Assembly: GCA_025055435.1 (NCBI GenBank)
Contig: JANWWN010000001.1
Span: 84,140-148,139, forward strand
Direction of reading: 5' to 3'
Source of the DNA: Cyclobacteriaceae bacterium
GTDB lineage: Bacteria; Bacteroidota; Bacteroidia; Cytophagales; Cyclobacteriaceae
Length of the DNA: 64,000 nucleotides
Shown here: piece after piece, positions 29,420 through 38,027 of the stretch
Layout: each line of letters starts with the position of its first letter
Numbering within the stretch: the first letter of the stretch is position 1
Program-made: the position numbers and the translations under genes
The notes under the pieces: generated by a model
Database searches by the model: none
Seen by the model: only the letters and a program-made list of their open reading frames with translations
What the model was told of the DNA's origin: nothing

Positions 29420-29457
29420 AAAAAATAAAAATCCTGCTACGGCAGGGTAGCAGGATT
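29420..29457 (-). terminator. Intrinsic terminator between rplY and pth
   Basis: On the minus strand an 11-bp perfect stem AATCCTGCTAC / GTAGCAGGATT, with a 6-base loop, is followed by TTTTTATTTTTTT. It ends transcription after rplY and sits only a few bases before the pth ATG at 29413. Confidence 0.8.
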
Positions 29458-29481
29458 GAACGAAACTTATGCTGTTGCAGA

Positions 29482-30159
29482 TTACTTTTTGCCTTCTTCC
29501 TTTTTCGGAGCCTCAGCTTTTTTAGCTTCACCTCCGGCAGCAGCTGCGGGTGCAGCGGCAGCGGCCTCACCACCTTCGGCAGGTGCAGCGGCAGCAGCTT
29601 CTGCGGCCATTTTGGCGGCACGCGGAACTTCAACAGCGGCTATGGCCGATTGCTTGGGGTCAAGGAACTCCAGTCCGGGAACCTTCATGTCGCCTACTTT
29701 TACGGCATGGTGGAAGTCAAGGGTTGAAACATCTACATCAATGTGGTCGGGCATGTCCTTCGGATAACCATAAACCTTGAGCGTGGCGCGCTTGCGAACA
29801 AGCAATCCGCCTTTATCAACTCCCGGTGCGCGGCCAACCAGCCGAACCGGTATGCTCATTTTTATTTTGCGGTTCTCCTCAATACGCAAAAAGTCGGCGT
29901 GCAGGATGATTTCGCTTACCGGATGGAACTGTACCTCCTGAAGGATGGCCTGACATTCTTCGCCTTCAATATTCAGGTGTACAAAGTGTGCTTCGTTGGT
30001 GTACACCAATTCGCGGAATAAAATCATTGGGGCATAGAAGTGTACCTGGCGATCGCCTCCGTACAATACACAGGGAACATTGCCTTCCTCGCGTAATCGT
30101 TTGGATTCTGACTTGCCGAGATTCGCTCTTTTATACCCTACAATCTCAACAGTTTTCAT
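29482..30159 (-). CDS. rplY: 50S ribosomal protein L25 (CTC/TL5 form)
   Basis: bL25 binds 5S rRNA. The 225-residue protein is the long CTC-type: an N-terminal L25 domain ([20 protein letters not shown] onward), then a C-terminal TL5 beta domain ([30 protein letters not shown]). The last 45 residues are an Ala/Glu/Lys-rich low-complexity tail ([18 protein letters not shown]) of the kind often seen in Bacteroidota L25. It is 26 bp downstream of prs and probably cotranscribed with it. Confidence 0.96.
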   Translation of the reverse strand: MKTVEIVGYKRANLGKSESKRLREEGNVPCVLYGGDRQVHFYAPMILFRELVYTNEAHFVHLNIEGEECQAILQEVQFHPVSEIILHADFLRIEENRKIKMSIPVRLVGRAPGVDKGGLLVRKRATLKVYGYPKDMPDHIDVDVSTLDFHHAVKVGDMKVPGLEFLDPKQSAIAAVEVPRAAKMAAEAAAAAPAEGGEAAAAAPAAAAGGEAKKAEAPKKEEGKK

Positions 30160-30185
30160 GATTACTGGGTTTTAAGGTGAAACAT

Positions 30186-31115
30186 TTATAAACGGATAAA
30201 TAATGAACTTATGGATTCGTGATCGTGAATTTTTCGGATGGCCTTGGCAAATAAATCCGATACGGTAAGCACACGGATTTTAGATGACTGTTGTTTAAGT
30301 GGTAAAGTATCGGCCACCACAATTTCTTCGAGTACCGAGTTTTCTATGTTTTCGTAGGCTTTTCCCGAAAGGACCGGATGGGTACATGCTGCGCGCACCG
30401 ATCGGGCGCCTTTTTCCTTCAGTAAAGCTGCCGCCTTGCAAATGGTTCCTGCCGTATCTACCAGATCGTCAACCAGTACTACATCTTTTCCTTCCACTTC
30501 GCCGATGAGGCGCATGGACTCAACCTGGTTGGCTTCTTTTCTGTACTTATCGCATACGGCCAGTTCGGCATCAAAAAATTTGGCGAAGCTTCGTGCCCGT
30601 TTAATACCGCCCACATCGGGGGAGGCGAACATGATGTTTGGCAGATTGAGGGATTTAAGGTAGGGCACGAAAATATAAGAGCCATCCAGATGATCAACCG
30701 GAATGTCGAAGAAGCCCTGAATTTGGTCGGCATGCAGGTCGCAGGTCATAATACGGCTGGCACCGGCTGCGGATAAGAGGTTGGCAATAAGTTTGGCTGC
30801 AATGCTTACCCGGGGCTTGTCTTTGCGGTCCTGCCGCGCATATCCAAAATATGGAATAACCACATTCACGCTGGAGGCGCTCGCCCGGTTGGCGGCATCC
30901 ACCATCAGCAGCAATTCCATCAGGTTGTCGGCAGGCGGCTGGGTTGACTGGATGATAAAGACTTCATGGCCTCGAACGGATTCAGCAATATGAGGAGACA
31001 TTTCGCCATCGCTGAATTGCTGAAAATTGACCACACCCAAGGGCTCGCCATATGCGTGGGCAATTTTTTCGGCCAGATACCGTGTGGCCCGTCCTGAAAA
31101 GATTTTAACCGCCAT
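30186..31115 (-). CDS. prs: Ribose-phosphate pyrophosphokinase
   Basis: Makes PRPP from ribose 5-phosphate and ATP for purine, pyrimidine, histidine and NAD synthesis. The 309-residue protein is slightly shorter than E. coli Prs (315). The PRPP-binding loop VVLVDDLVDTAGT, the ATP-site YARQDRKDKPR and the Mg-binding TCDLHADQIQGFF are all visible. Between prs and the upstream tRNA-Gln there are only about 40 bases, containing a terminator hairpin. Confidence 0.97.
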   Translation of the reverse strand: MAVKIFSGRATRYLAEKIAHAYGEPLGVVNFQQFSDGEMSPHIAESVRGHEVFIIQSTQPPADNLMELLLMVDAANRASASSVNVVIPYFGYARQDRKDKPRVSIAAKLIANLLSAAGASRIMTCDLHADQIQGFFDIPVDHLDGSYIFVPYLKSLNLPNIMFASPDVGGIKRARSFAKFFDAELAVCDKYRKEANQVESMRLIGEVEGKDVVLVDDLVDTAGTICKAAALLKEKGARSVRAACTHPVLSGKAYENIENSVLEEIVVADTLPLKQQSSKIRVLTVSDLFAKAIRKIHDHESISSLFIRL

Positions 31116-31124
31116 GCTGAAACT

Positions 31125-31146
31125 AAAAACCCGGCCGGTGCCGGGT
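31125..31146 (-). terminator. Terminator between tRNA-Gln and prs
   Basis: On the minus strand ACCCGGC / GCCGGGT form a 7-bp stem with loop ACCG, followed by TTTTTAG. It lies 10 bases after the tRNA CCA end and 9 bases before the prs ATG. Confidence 0.7.
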
Positions 31147-31155
31147 GGTTAATTT

Positions 31156-31229
31156 TGGTTGTCCGACAAGGATTCGAACCCTGACTAAAAGAACCAAAAT
31201 CTTCTGTGCTACCGTTACACCATCGGACA
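31156..31229 (-). tRNA. tRNA-Gln (anticodon TTG)
   Basis: The minus strand folds as a tRNA with a 7-bp acceptor stem TGTCCGA/TCGGACA, discriminator A and an encoded CCA. The anticodon loop is TTTTGGT, giving anticodon TTG, which reads CAA. The T arm carries GGTTCGAATCC. Mature length is 74 including CCA. Confidence 0.95.
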
Positions 31230-31279
31230 ATCCCACCAAAATCATCAGCTTATTGTACTTCGCTTTGATTTTGGGAGTG

Positions 31280-31287
31280 CAAAAGTA
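31280..31287 (-). promoter_or_regulatory. Candidate -7 element of tRNA-Gln
   Basis: The minus strand reads TACTTTTG, a full TAnnTTTG match, 50 bases before the tRNA 5' end. No convincing -33 TTTG is at the expected spacing; a TTTTTTTG run lies too close. Confidence 0.4.
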
Positions 31288-31328
31288 GAATTTTTTTCAA
31301 AAAAAGTAAATCGTAAGACTAATTCCGG

Positions 31329-31910
31329 TTAGTTATCCGAATCCTCATCGGCCCGGACTTCAACGTTGCCCTCCAGAAAGCCTTCGGCCCAAAACCGGTA
31401 TTTATCCAGGATCGAAATGACGGCATTGCGCAAGTGGCGGTTATTCGAATAGTCGATTGGACCGTAAAGGGTGGTAGCATATCCTTGCCAGATGGACCGG
31501 TTTTGCCGCCTGTCGAAAAACTGGATAAGCAGCGTACCGGTTTTCAGGTCCAATTTCTTTTTATCATAATTCAGATTTTCATCCTGTGTTTTTATCCATT
31601 CTTCAATTTCGGGCTGTATGTAACCGGTAAACTGCAGACTGTCGGGAAACATTTTGTAGCTGATGAGTAGATGCGGCTTTTTTTCCGCCTGCCGGTAACC
31701 GAGAAATTTCATCCTCGCTATGATGTAATTTTCGATTACGGGATTGTCCATTGTAGGGTCATACGGGCCTGCCGGTTTTATCATATCGAATGTTCGGTAT
31801 TTTTTAAAGTTGCCCTTGTAGCTGTAATCATATTCAACAGGCATTTCCTTGTAGCCGGCACAGGAAACGACTAAAAGGAAGGACATGGCGGGAATGATTC
31901 TGAGAATCAT
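31329..31910 (-). CDS. DUF4136 lipoprotein
   Basis: A 193-residue lipoprotein: the signal MILRIIPAMSFLLVVS is followed by acylated Cys17. The mature domain resembles DUF4136, with the FKKYRTFDMIKPAG start and the late segment RSIWQGYATTLYGPIDYS. The family is found in the periplasm or outer membrane of Gram-negatives; its function is unknown. It is downstream of purL on the same strand with a 71-bp gap, so cotranscription is possible. Confidence 0.8.
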   Translation of the reverse strand: MILRIIPAMSFLLVVSCAGYKEMPVEYDYSYKGNFKKYRTFDMIKPAGPYDPTMDNPVIENYIIARMKFLGYRQAEKKPHLLISYKMFPDSLQFTGYIQPEIEEWIKTQDENLNYDKKKLDLKTGTLLIQFFDRRQNRSIWQGYATTLYGPIDYSNNRHLRNAVISILDKYRFWAEGFLEGNVEVRADEDSDN

Positions 31911-31981
31911 ATCCCGAAGATGGCGAAACGGATCTCAAAATTCAATATGCCGGGTTTGCAAGTTTTCTGGCGTGCCGGATT

Positions 31982-34900
31982 TTACTTAATTTTTTGTTCG
32001 AGCCATTTTCTTGCGTTAACAAAGGCCTCCACCCAGGGTGATACCTTATCCGCTTTCCTGCTGTAAGGATACCAGGCCCAGTTCCAGGGAAAGAGCGAAC
32101 GCTCCAAATGGGGCATAATGGCCAGGTGGCGGCCATCTGCCGAGCAAAGGGCAGCTATACTATCTTCCGAATCGTTGGGGTTGCCCGGGTAGGTATTATA
32201 GGTGTACACAGCAGCCACATTTACCTGATCACGCTTTTCCTTAAGTATAAATCTTCCTTCTCCATGTGCTACCCATATTCCCAGCGTACTGCCGGATAAC
32301 GTATTAAGCATTACCGAATTATTTTCGGGAATGGTAACGCACAGAAAAGCCGATTCAAATTTTCCTGAACCGTTGTGGTGCATACGCGGATGCGATTGGC
32401 CCATCTGCGGATAGAGCAAGCCCAGTTCCATCATTAACTGACAACCATTACATACACCCAGACTTAAAGTGTCCGGGCGGCTGTAAAATTTCTCAAGGGC
32501 ATGACGTGCCTTATCGTTATATCGGAATGCACCGGCCCATCCTTTAGCCGAGCCCAGTACATCGGAGTTGGAGAATCCGCCCACAAAAACAATCATCTGC
32601 ACATCGCTTAAATTATCACGACCGGTCATCAGGTCGGTCATGTGAACATCTTTGACTTCAAAACCTGCCAGGTAAAGGGCAAACGCCATTTCGCGGTCAC
32701 CGTTCACGCCTTTTTCACGGATAATAGCTGCTTTAACCGGTGACGGCTTCTTATGAACAGGGTGCAGGTTATCGGATTGTCCGGTAAAGTGAGCAGGGAA
32801 GAGGTAGCGTAAGGGCTGACGCGCAAAATTTTCAAATCGCAATTTGGCGTGTTTCTCCGGTCGCTGCCGGCTATCTAATAAATAGGAGGTTGTGAACCAG
32901 ATGTTTCGTAACTCATCAACTGAAAAAGAAAGACGGTTGGTGGAGCACTGCACATCAACTTTTGATGAGCGGTTAACTTTTCCGAGGATTTTATACGGTG
33001 CTTTGTGTCGCTCCAAAATACTTGTAACCCGGGTAGAATCGGCTACCTGCACCACAACACCCGGATTTTCTGCAAACAGCACGGTTACCGGATCATCAGC
33101 GAATGCGGTGAAATCAAGTTCAGCGCCTGTTCCGGGAGATGGAAAACACATTTCCAGAATGGTTGTGATCAGACCGCCTGATGAAATATCATGACCGGCA
33201 AGAATCAGGTTTTCCTGAATAAGTTGCTGTACGGCTGCAAAAGATTTTTGCAGCGTATCTGCCTTTACATCGGGTGTATGATGGCCAATTTGACCAAGCA
33301 CCTGTGCCAGCGCACTTCCGCCCAAAGCGAACGGCATATCCGAGAAGTCAATGTAGATAAGATGACTTTCGGTTTCGGTTAACACATCCGGTGTTATGCA
33401 TTTTGAAATATCCGATACTTCGGCAACAGCCGAGATAATAACAGTTCCGGGAGATTTCACCTCGGTTCCATCAGGATATTTCTGTGCCATAGACAGCGAA
33501 TCTTTACCCGTTGGGATATTGATGCCCAGTTCGATGGCAAATTCGCTGGCTGCCTGTACTGCTTTATACAGGCGTGTGTTTTCGCCTGGTTTCTTTGCGG
33601 GCCACATCCAGTTTGCACTGAGCGACACGCCCTTCAGGCCGTGTGCAAGTGGTGCCCATACCATGTTGGTTAAAGCTTCCGCGATGGCCAGACGGCTTCC
33701 GGCCTCCGGGTTAATCAATGCCACTACGGGCGCATGGCCAATGGCGGTTGCCACTCCGGATTTTGTATGATAATCCAATGCCATTACCCCTACGTTATTC
33801 AAAGGCAACTGGATTTGCCCGCAGGTTTGCTGAAGGGCTACTTTTCCGGTAACGGAGCGATCCACCTTATTCGTTAGCCAGTCTTTACAGGCCACGGATT
33901 CGAGTTGTAAAACTGCTTTGAGGTACGTTTCAATTTTTCGTGGATCGGTTGACAGATCAGAAAAGCTATCGGAGGATTCGGTGTCAGTAAGAATGGTCTT
34001 AGGCGATGAACCCAACAGATGCCTCACTTCCAAATCAACAGGTGCAGGCATGTTGTTCTTTATAAATTTCAGTCGCTTGTCTCCGGTTGCCTGGCCAATA
34101 ACGTACATGGGCGCACGTTCGCGTTCGGCAATACGGCGCATAACCTCCAGACTTTCGGCTGGCACAGCTAAGCCCATGCGTTCCTGCGATTCGTTGCACA
34201 GGATCTCTTTAACGGAAAGCGTAGGATCACCCACAGGGAGTTTATCAATCTCAATGATGCCGCCAGTTTCCTCCAATAATTCGGATAAACAATTGAAATG
34301 TCCTCCGGCTCCGTGGTCGTGAATGGAAAGAATGGGATTAACTTCCGACTCGACCAGCGCACGAATAGCGTTCATGACGCGCTTTTGCATTTCAGGATTC
34401 GAACGCTGAATGGCATTGAGTTCGATGGCATTACCATACTGACCGGTGGCCACCGATGAAACCGCACCGCCACCCATACCTATGCGGTAGTTATCTCCGC
34501 CCAGCAGGATAATTTTATCTCCTGCACGCAGACTTTCTTTCGTGCTGTCTTGTTTTTTGCCAAAACCGATTCCTCCGGCCAGCATAATCACCTTGTCATA
34601 TCCCAGCCGGATTTCGTCTTCAAAATATTCAAAAGTCAGCACGCTGCCGGTAATGAGCGGTTGACCGAATTTATTTCCAAAGTCCGATGCGCCATCGGAT
34701 GCTTTAATAAGGATATCCAAAGGAGTTTGATACAGCCATTTGCGCTCGGGGAATTTTTCCTCCCATGGGCGTCCGCCATTCAGTCGCGGGTAGGAAGTCA
34801 TGTACACCGCGGTTCCGGCCAAAGGAAGCGCGCCTTTTCCGCCGGCCAGGCGGTCGCGTATTTCGCCACCCGTGCCGGTAGCAGCTCCGTTAAAAGGTTC

Positions 34901-35665
34901 AACGGTAGTGGGAAAGTTATGTGTTTCGGCTTTTAATGAGATAACCGATTCAATTTCCCGTACATCAAACCAACCGGGTATATCCTGACGCGACGGTGCA
35001 AACTGCACGATGCGCGGGCCTTCGATAAAGGCTACGTTATCCTTATAAGCCGATACAAGAAAGTTTGGGTTCTTTCGTGATGTATTTTTAATAAGCTGGA
35101 AAAGCGTATGCGGCTGTGATTTACCATTAATGATGAAAGTTCCGTTAAAAATTTTATGCCGGCAGTGTTCGGAGTTAACCTGGGAGAAACCAAACACTTC
35201 GCTATCGGTAAGCGGGCGTCCAAGTTCCCGGCTCACCTGTACCAGGTAGTCAATCTCCTCATCACTCAAGGCAAGTCCTTCGGCATCGTTGTAGGCGCGT
35301 ATGTCGGTAACTTGTTTTACCGGTTCCGGTGTAATGCCAATGAAAAAAAGGTCCTGATTAAGTTCTGAATAGACAGCCTGAAGCATGCGGTCATAGGCGG
35401 GCACTGCGCCGGTTACTTCAGTGAATTCTTCCATCCGTTTAATGCCGGACACACCCATGTTTTGGGTTATTTCTACGGCGTTGGTACTCCAGGGAGTAAT
35501 CATTTCCCGGCGGGGGCCTATAAATGTTCCCTGTAGTTTCAATTGATCGAGTAGCGTGGCATTACCCAACAGCCATGTCAACTTTTCGGTGTCGTTGGCT
35601 GAAAGCGGATGTTCGGACTGTACTGCGTAAATGCGATCAGGCAGGGCACGAAAAAAAAATATCAT
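31982..35665 (-). CDS. purL: Phosphoribosylformylglycinamidine synthase, single-chain form
   Basis: Converts FGAR to FGAM using glutamine and ATP in purine synthesis. At 1227 residues this is the large single-polypeptide PurL. It has an N-terminal PurS-like region, two synthetase halves (VNSEHCRHKIFNG, HNFPTTVEPFNGAATGTGGE, SIHDHGAGGHFNC) and a C-terminal class I glutaminase domain. The glutaminase nucleophile Cys is in LGVCNGCQLMMELGLL, with HGEGRF following. It starts with ATG at 35665. No separate purQ or purS is expected with this form. Confidence 0.97.
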   Translation of the reverse strand: MIFFFRALPDRIYAVQSEHPLSANDTEKLTWLLGNATLLDQLKLQGTFIGPRREMITPWSTNAVEITQNMGVSGIKRMEEFTEVTGAVPAYDRMLQAVYSELNQDLFFIGITPEPVKQVTDIRAYNDAEGLALSDEEIDYLVQVSRELGRPLTDSEVFGFSQVNSEHCRHKIFNGTFIINGKSQPHTLFQLIKNTSRKNPNFLVSAYKDNVAFIEGPRIVQFAPSRQDIPGWFDVREIESVISLKAETHNFPTTVEPFNGAATGTGGEIRDRLAGGKGALPLAGTAVYMTSYPRLNGGRPWEEKFPERKWLYQTPLDILIKASDGASDFGNKFGQPLITGSVLTFEYFEDEIRLGYDKVIMLAGGIGFGKKQDSTKESLRAGDKIILLGGDNYRIGMGGGAVSSVATGQYGNAIELNAIQRSNPEMQKRVMNAIRALVESEVNPILSIHDHGAGGHFNCLSELLEETGGIIEIDKLPVGDPTLSVKEILCNESQERMGLAVPAESLEVMRRIAERERAPMYVIGQATGDKRLKFIKNNMPAPVDLEVRHLLGSSPKTILTDTESSDSFSDLSTDPRKIETYLKAVLQLESVACKDWLTNKVDRSVTGKVALQQTCGQIQLPLNNVGVMALDYHTKSGVATAIGHAPVVALINPEAGSRLAIAEALTNMVWAPLAHGLKGVSLSANWMWPAKKPGENTRLYKAVQAASEFAIELGINIPTGKDSLSMAQKYPDGTEVKSPGTVIISAVAEVSDISKCITPDVLTETESHLIYIDFSDMPFALGGSALAQVLGQIGHHTPDVKADTLQKSFAAVQQLIQENLILAGHDISSGGLITTILEMCFPSPGTGAELDFTAFADDPVTVLFAENPGVVVQVADSTRVTSILERHKAPYKILGKVNRSSKVDVQCSTNRLSFSVDELRNIWFTTSYLLDSRQRPEKHAKLRFENFARQPLRYLFPAHFTGQSDNLHPVHKKPSPVKAAIIREKGVNGDREMAFALYLAGFEVKDVHMTDLMTGRDNLSDVQMIVFVGGFSNSDVLGSAKGWAGAFRYNDKARHALEKFYSRPDTLSLGVCNGCQLMMELGLLYPQMGQSHPRMHHNGSGKFESAFLCVTIPENNSVMLNTLSGSTLGIWVAHGEGRFILKEKRDQVNVAAVYTYNTYPGNPNDSEDSIAALCSADGRHLAIMPHLERSLFPWNWAWYPYSRKADKVSPWVEAFVNARKWLEQKIK

Positions 35666-35687
35666 GGGCAGGGCGCTTTTGGCGAGC

Positions 35688-35695
35688 CAAAAATA
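35688..35695 (-). promoter_or_regulatory. Candidate -7 element of purL
   Basis: The minus strand reads TATTTTTG, matching TAnnTTTG, 22 bases before the purL ATG. No clear -33 motif was seen, and no riboswitch-like conserved pairing was recognised in this short leader. Confidence 0.35.
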
Positions 35696-35912
35696 CAGAA
35701 TTGAATGTCCCTATTGGTAAATAAAAAATTTTGAATGGGAACGAATAACTGCAATAAGAGAATTTTATTCAGGTAGGCCCGGAAGAATATTTTGAGATTT
35801 TTGGACTGCTAAAATTTTATGCCGATTGTCCGATTCTTCGGACTTTCCTGATTCTCAAAAAAAAAGGTGTTACCGTAAACCATTTCCCTGAAAAAGCGTT
35901 GAAGGAAACGCA

Positions 35913-35940
35913 GGAAACTTCAATAACTCTGAAAGTTTCC
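35913..35940. promoter_or_regulatory. Inverted repeat, candidate TetR operator
   Basis: GGAAACTT (35913-35920) and AAGTTTCC (35933-35940) form a perfect 8-bp inverted repeat with a 12-base spacer. It directly abuts the candidate -7 box at 35942 and lies 17 bases before the tetR ATG. The position suits autorepression of the efflux operon. Confidence 0.5.
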
Positions 35941-35941
35941 A

Positions 35942-35949
35942 TAGTTTTG
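35942..35949 (+). promoter_or_regulatory. Candidate -7 element of the tetR-tolC-RND operon
   Basis: TAGTTTTG matches TAnnTTTG and ends 8 bases before the tetR ATG, implying a very short or absent leader. No clear -33 motif is visible; the upstream space is occupied by the inverted repeat. Confidence 0.4.
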
Positions 35950-35957
35950 CCGCCCTC

Positions 35958-36593
35958 ATGGAAGAAAACGCTGTTAAGGAGAAAATACTTTCCGGAGCCG
36001 AAGAGCTGTTTATGCGTTTCGGCATCCGAAGTCTCAGCATGGATGACCTTGCCCGTCATCTGGGCATGTCGAAGAAGACGCTGTATCAGCATGTACCGGA
36101 TAAAGACGAGTTGGTCTTGCTGGTAGCAAGGTCGCTGATTGACCGAAACAAGGCCCTTGCGGAGTCCATACGAAAAGAGGCGCGTAATCCGGTGGAGGAG
36201 CTGGCGAAGATTTCTACCTGTATTCGCAGCGCCATGGAGTCACTAAACCCTTCCGTCCTGTTCGACTTACAGAAATTTCATCAGCGTGCGTGGAATGCCT
36301 GGCTGGATTTTAAACGCGGATATTTACGTGAATCGATTGTAAGACTTTTAAAGCAAGGTATCGAACAGGGGTACATCCGCGAAGACATTGACCCCGAAGT
36401 CATGGCATCCATGCGGATTGAACTGGTGCAACTTGCTTTTAACAGCGAGCTATTTTCAGGCAATCGCTATTCACTGAGCGATTTGCAGGAACAATTATAC
36501 GACCATTTCGTATATGGACTCGTTACCGATAAGGGACGAAAGTTGTATCAAAAATATAAATCACAAACCAACCAATCCATTACCATTTTATGA
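35958..36593 (+). CDS. TetR/AcrR family transcriptional regulator
   Basis: A 211-residue one-component repressor. The N-terminal helix-turn-helix is clear: ILSGAEELFMRFGIRSLSMD, then ARHLGMSKKTLYQHVPDKDE, the TetR recognition-helix signature with KKTLYQHV. The C-terminal ligand-binding region is variable and its ligand cannot be predicted. It is the first gene of an efflux operon and overlaps tolC by 4 bp (ATGA). An inverted repeat just upstream suggests autoregulation. Confidence 0.93.
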   Translation: MEENAVKEKILSGAEELFMRFGIRSLSMDDLARHLGMSKKTLYQHVPDKDELVLLVARSLIDRNKALAESIRKEARNPVEELAKISTCIRSAMESLNPSVLFDLQKFHQRAWNAWLDFKRGYLRESIVRLLKQGIEQGYIREDIDPEVMASMRIELVQLAFNSELFSGNRYSLSDLQEQLYDHFVYGLVTDKGRKLYQKYKSQTNQSITIL

Positions 36594-38014
36594 GGATAAC
36601 ACATATACTAACAATTGTTTGCATTGCGGGTGGCTCTGCTGTTGCTTTGTCACAAGGCAACAATGTGTTTAGCTTGCAGCAGTGCATTGATTACGCTTTA
36701 AAGGAATCGGTGCCGATGAAAAATGCTGCTTTAGATGAACGCATTGCAAAGGCACGGGTTAATGAAACCATAGGCATCGGGCTGCCACAGATTAACGGCT
36801 CGGTGGGGCTGGATCATAACCAACAGTTACGCAGGTTTTTTGCGATATATGATCCGAATAGTCCGTTTTTCCAGAATCCGATTCCGGGCCTGGAAGTTGG
36901 CGATGTAGTAGCCGCCCGTAACTTTTTTCAGTTGCGCAGCACGGGCGATGCCAGCCTTCGCGTTAACCAGCTGTTATTTAACGGCTCGTACCTGGTAGGC
37001 CTTCAGGCTGCCAATGCGTACAAGGAGCTTGCTGAAAAAAATGCGGGACAAACCCGCGAAGAGGTTATTGCCTCCGTAACCAAAGCGTATTATGCAGTGT
37101 TGATTAACCGCGAGCGCATCAAATCCTTTGATGTAAACATTGCCCGGGTAGATTCGCTGCTCAAGAGTACGCGCCTAATGATGCAGAACGGATTTGCCGA
37201 GCAACTCGAAGCCGACCGTCTTGCGGTAACCTTGAACAACCTCATTAACGAACGCAATCAGTTTCTCAGGCTTCAGGACATTATCGTTGAACGACTGAAG
37301 TTTCAAATGAATTATCCGATGGACCAGCCGCTTCAGGTAAGCGGTACGCTGACAGAAGAAGAAGTACTGGTTAACCTGGACTCCTTATTGGCCGACTGGA
37401 ATTATCGAGACCGGCCGGATTACCAGGTGTTACTGGCCAACAAGAAACTGCAAACGCTCAACATCCGCAACAACATTGCTGCCGGCATGCCCGTCCTGTC
37501 GGCTTATGCCAACATGGGCTATTCCACACAATCGCCTAACATCGGTGGACTATTTAAGTCTGAAACGCCCATTGACGACAACGGTCAGATTGGTCCTGAT
37601 AAATGGTATCCTTACTCCGTATTTGGTATATCGCTTAGCGTGCCCATTTTCAGCGGCCTGCAGCGCACTTTTAAAATACAACAGGAAAAGTTAACACTTC
37701 AGAAAATTGAAAATGGCGAGCGGCAGCTCAGGTCACAGATCGATATGGAGATCAAAGAAGCCCTGAATAAGTATGCGAGCAGCCTGGAAACCCTGAAGTG
37801 GCAAAGGGAAAACATGGAATTATCGGAAAAAATTGCCCGTGTAACCAAAATAAAATACAGCGAAGGTGTAGGTTCGAACATTGAGGTTGTTGATGCGGAA
37901 AGCTCCCTGCGTCAATCGCAGGTTAACTACTTCAATGCACTTTTCGATACCATCATTGCGCGTATCGACCTCACGAAGGCTTTAGGAAAAATCAATACAT
38001 CAACTAACAACTAA
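36590..38014 (+). CDS. TolC family outer-membrane efflux protein
   Basis: A 474-residue outer-membrane channel of a tripartite efflux pump. A signal peptide (ILTIVCIAGGSAVALSQ) precedes two long repeated coiled-coil/OEP halves, beginning FSLQQCIDYALKESVPMKNA. The second half includes GISLSVPIFSGLQRTFKIQQ and ends with VVDAESSLRQSQVNYFNALF. It is translationally coupled to tetR and 13 bp upstream of the membrane fusion gene. Substrates cannot be inferred. Confidence 0.93.
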   Translation: MRITHILTIVCIAGGSAVALSQGNNVFSLQQCIDYALKESVPMKNAALDERIAKARVNETIGIGLPQINGSVGLDHNQQLRRFFAIYDPNSPFFQNPIPGLEVGDVVAARNFFQLRSTGDASLRVNQLLFNGSYLVGLQAANAYKELAEKNAGQTREEVIASVTKAYYAVLINRERIKSFDVNIARVDSLLKSTRLMMQNGFAEQLEADRLAVTLNNLINERNQFLRLQDIIVERLKFQMNYPMDQPLQVSGTLTEEEVLVNLDSLLADWNYRDRPDYQVLLANKKLQTLNIRNNIAAGMPVLSAYANMGYSTQSPNIGGLFKSETPIDDNGQIGPDKWYPYSVFGISLSVPIFSGLQRTFKIQQEKLTLQKIENGERQLRSQIDMEIKEALNKYASSLETLKWQRENMELSEKIARVTKIKYSEGVGSNIEVVDAESSLRQSQVNYFNALFDTIIARIDLTKALGKINTSTNN

Positions 38015-38027
38015 AAAATTTTTACGC

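Noticed and set aside
29507..29640. Ala-rich repeats in L25 as a DNA repeat
   Set aside because: They encode the normal low-complexity tail of L25 in this phylum, not a separate repeat element.
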